This document shows, piece by piece, positions 6,902 through 8,004 of a stretch of DNA of 8,004 nucleotides. The stretch covers positions 1 through 8,004 of the forward strand of contig JAILHZ010000130.1 of the NCBI GenBank assembly GCA_024695545.1. Reading direction: 5' to 3'. The notes under the pieces were generated by a model. That model did not search any database. It had not been told where the DNA came from and saw only the letters and a program-made list of their open reading frames with translations. Source of the DNA: Clostridiales bacterium (GTDB taxonomy: Bacteria > Bacillota_A > Clostridia > Saccharofermentanales > Saccharofermentanaceae). A program made the translations under genes and the position numbers. Position 1 is the first letter of the stretch; every line of letters starts with the position of its first letter.

Positions 6902-6930
6902 TTGACAAAGGATTTTCTGTGGATTATTAT
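6902..6930 (+). promoter_or_regulatory. Sigma-A-type promoter of the T-box leader
   Basis: A perfect TTGACA -35 (6902-6907), a 17-bp spacer and TATTAT as -10 (6925-6930, 5/6 match). Transcription would begin near 6937, exactly at the 5' edge of the first T-box helix. It is back to back with the minus-strand operon promoter; the two -35 elements are about 34 bp apart. Confidence 0.82.
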
Positions 6931-7150
6931 CACGCTATGTAAAAGCGATGACGAAGAAGGTCGTGACCATTTCGCCTCACAGAGAGCCGGCGCACTGCTG
7001 AAAGCCGGTATCCGGGATGATCCAGATGACTATCGCTTCCGAGCTGGTACACCGAATGAGTCTTATGACTTGAGTAGACTGTACACGTAGGAGCCGCGTT
7101 AAGGCGAAGGGTTTGATAGAACCTATTAAGTGGCGAGAAGTTTTTCGCAA

Positions 7151-7184
7151 ATTGAGTGGTACCGCGGTAAATAGCCGTCTCAAT
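7151..7184 (+). promoter_or_regulatory. T-box antiterminator
   Basis: AUUGAG (7151-7156) pairs with CUCAAU (7179-7184), and GCGG (7164-7167) with CCGU (7175-7178). The canonical 7-nt bulge UGGUACC (7157-7163) lies between them and would bind the free ACCA end of the uncharged tRNA. It shares 7176-7184 with the terminator, so only one of the two can form. Confidence 0.88.
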
Positions 7185-7214
7185 GTCCGAAGGTTGGACG
7201 TTGGGGCGTTTTTT
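7176..7214 (+). terminator. Conditional terminator of the T-box leader
   Basis: A 13-bp stem, 7176-7188 with 7196-7208 (including several G-U pairs), has the 7-nt loop GAAGGTT and is followed by six T (7209-7214). It should stop transcription about 60 bp before the XRE-cupin start when the cognate tRNA is charged. Confidence 0.92.
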
Positions 7215-7275
7215 ATTGCCTCGATTATGTGAAGGAAAGACGCAACTGATAGGTCGCTTATGGAGGAATTGGAAA

Positions 7276-8004
7276 ATGAGCGAACTTGAAAAGAATGAAA
7301 CATTATTGAGAAACGGCGATCAGGGTGGCCTTCTCGAGCAGAAGATCTCGGAAGTAGCCAGCCGTATCAAAGCACTGCGTCTGGACATGGGACTTTCCAC
7401 CAAGGATATGGCCGAGAAAGTCGAGATCACTGAGGAAGAGTACGTGAAATACGAAGAAGGCCAGGAAGACTTCAGCTTCACCTTCGTATATAAAGTTGCC
7501 AATCTCTGCGGCGTCGAGATCTCCGAACTTATGGAAGGTACGACACCGGCACTTCGTGAATATGCCGTAACCAGAAAGGGCGAAGGTCTTCCGATCACCC
7601 GCCGTGCCGGATACAAATACATGCGTCTGGGCCACCTTTTCAGAAACAAACTGTGTGAGCCTTTTGAGGTCACCATCCCTTATTCCGAGGAAGCCCTGAA
7701 CCCGCCGTATAAACTTGTCACCCACTCCGGTCAGGAGCTCAACATCGTTACCAAGGGCTGCCTGAAAGTCATGCTCCGTGACCACTCCGAGATCCTTTAT
7801 CCGGGTGATTCCATCTTCTTCGACAGTAGAACACCGCATAACGAGTATGCGATCGGCGGCGAAGACTGCACCTTCTATGCGATCGTCCTCAATCCGGAAA
7901 AATGGACCCAGGGCGCGACATATGAGAAGACCGTCCAGACTTCTTATGTTGAAGATAACAAGACCAACTTCGATCTGGCTGCAGTACCGAATCCGGTATA
8001 CAGA
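7276..8004 (+). CDS. XRE-family helix-turn-helix regulator with cupin domain (3' end outside window)
   Basis: Open from ATG 7276 to the window edge (243 residues, no stop). GGAGG at 7262-7266 stands 9 nt before the ATG. Residues about 22-87 form an XRE/Cro-type DNA-binding domain (ISEVASRIKALRLDMGLSTKDMAEKVEITEEEYVKYEEG, then FVYKVANLCGVEISELM). After a linker, residues about 143-206 form a small cupin barrel (HSGQELNIVTKGCLKVML, then YPGDSIFFDSRTPHNEYAI), which in such regulators is expected to sense a small ligand. The stretch after 206 is longer than in the smallest XRE-cupin proteins (about 180-200 residues), so an extra C-terminal region is present. The family often acts locally on neighbouring metabolic genes; here the target and ligand are unknown. 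Expression should depend on the T-box leader directly upstream, with 61 bp between the T-run and the ATG. Confidence 0.9.
   Translation, partial: MSELEKNETLLRNGDQGGLLEQKISEVASRIKALRLDMGLSTKDMAEKVEITEEEYVKYEEGQEDFSFTFVYKVANLCGVEISELMEGTTPALREYAVTRKGEGLPITRRAGYKYMRLGHLFRNKLCEPFEVTIPYSEEALNPPYKLVTHSGQELNIVTKGCLKVMLRDHSEILYPGDSIFFDSRTPHNEYAIGGEDCTFYAIVLNPEKWTQGATYEKTVQTSYVEDNKTNFDLAAVPNPVYR

Larger units (their letters stand above)
6938..7214 (+). promoter_or_regulatory. T-box leader (tRNA-sensing riboswitch) ahead of the XRE-cupin gene
   Basis: T-box leaders read the charging state of one tRNA: uncharged tRNA pairs with the specifier codon and with the UGGN bulge, stabilising an antiterminator. 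Visible parts, in order: K-turn-like GACGA (6950-6954) with CGAGC (7040-7044); GAAG/CUUC (6953-6956/7036-7039); stem GUCGU/AUGAC (6960-6964/7026-7030); CAUUUCG/CGGGAUG (6968-6974/7013-7019); AG bulge AGAGAG (6981-6986); apical stem CCGGC/GCCGG (6987-6991/7004-7008); stem II AGUCU/AGACU (7059-7063/7076-7080); small GCC/GGC stem (7093-7095/7103-7105); hairpin GCGAGA/UUUCGC; then the T-box itself, GAGTGGTACCGCGG (7154-7167). The base of stem I can pair UGUA (6938-6941) with UACA (7048-7051). The best-placed specifier is AUC (7032-7034, Ile) before G7035; UAU (7031-7033, Tyr) is the alternative. UGGU fits a tRNA with discriminator A, which both allow. Confidence 0.9.

Noticed and set aside
6944..7038. 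Alternative stem I base AAGCGAU/AUCGCUU (6943-6949 with 7032-7038)
   Set aside because: The pairing is perfect, but it would bury both candidate specifier codons in a helix and destroy the GAAG/CUUC stem and K-turn expected in T-boxes. It could be an alternative fold without tRNA, but it is not the functional one.
6890..7090. 66-codon plus-strand open frame beginning at MKKVLTKDF
   Set aside because: It spans the promoter and T-box stem I. Its ATG-like start lies upstream of the predicted transcription start, so it would not be transcribed from this promoter.
7303..7839. 178-codon minus-strand open frame at the right end
   Set aside because: It is antisense to the XRE-cupin gene, which has a good ribosome binding site, a T-box leader and clear domain motifs.

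Overview
The window looks like chromosomal DNA of a moderately GC-rich Firmicute, most likely a Clostridia-class gut or rumen anaerobe. The grounds are strong GGAGG-type ribosome binding sites, a canonical T-box leader, a membrane-anchored HtrA with a long cytoplasmic tail, and a cytoplasmic GH36 alpha-galactosidase. This placement is inferred from gene content and style, not from a database search.

Layout. (1) Positions 1-1498, plus strand: the 3' half of carB, the large subunit of carbamoyl-phosphate synthase, cut by the left edge and closed by a strong terminator at 1528-1567. (2) 1562-1831: a non-coding gap with a perfect 13-bp inverted repeat, a decayed copy of it 72 bp downstream, and a small inverted repeat just before the next gene. 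(3) 1832-3337, plus strand: an HtrA-type serine protease with one membrane anchor and one PDZ domain. (4) 6780-3325, minus strand: an apparent operon of a small lipoprotein, a GH36 alpha-galactosidase and a ComB-family (2-phosphosulfolactate phosphatase-like) protein. Its genes overlap by 20 and 4 bp, and its last gene overlaps the end of htrA by 13 bp tail to tail. (5) 6781-7275: an intergenic region with two divergent promoters and a complete T-box leader (about 6938-7214) ending in mutually exclusive antiterminator and terminator structures. (6) 7276-8004, plus strand: an XRE-type helix-turn-helix regulator fused to a cupin domain, running off the right edge.

How the parts may work together. 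carB (pyrimidine/arginine precursor supply) and htrA (envelope protein quality control) look like independent housekeeping units. The minus-strand operon pairs intracellular alpha-galactoside hydrolysis with two genes of unclear relation to sugar use. The most unusual arrangement is at the right: a tRNA-sensing T-box, normally found ahead of aminoacyl-tRNA synthetase, amino-acid biosynthesis or transport genes, stands directly ahead of a transcription regulator. The regulator and whatever follows it outside the window should therefore be expressed when one particular tRNA is uncharged. The specifier codon is most likely AUC (isoleucine), with UAU (tyrosine) as the alternative. No mobile element, CRISPR array, tRNA or rRNA was seen.
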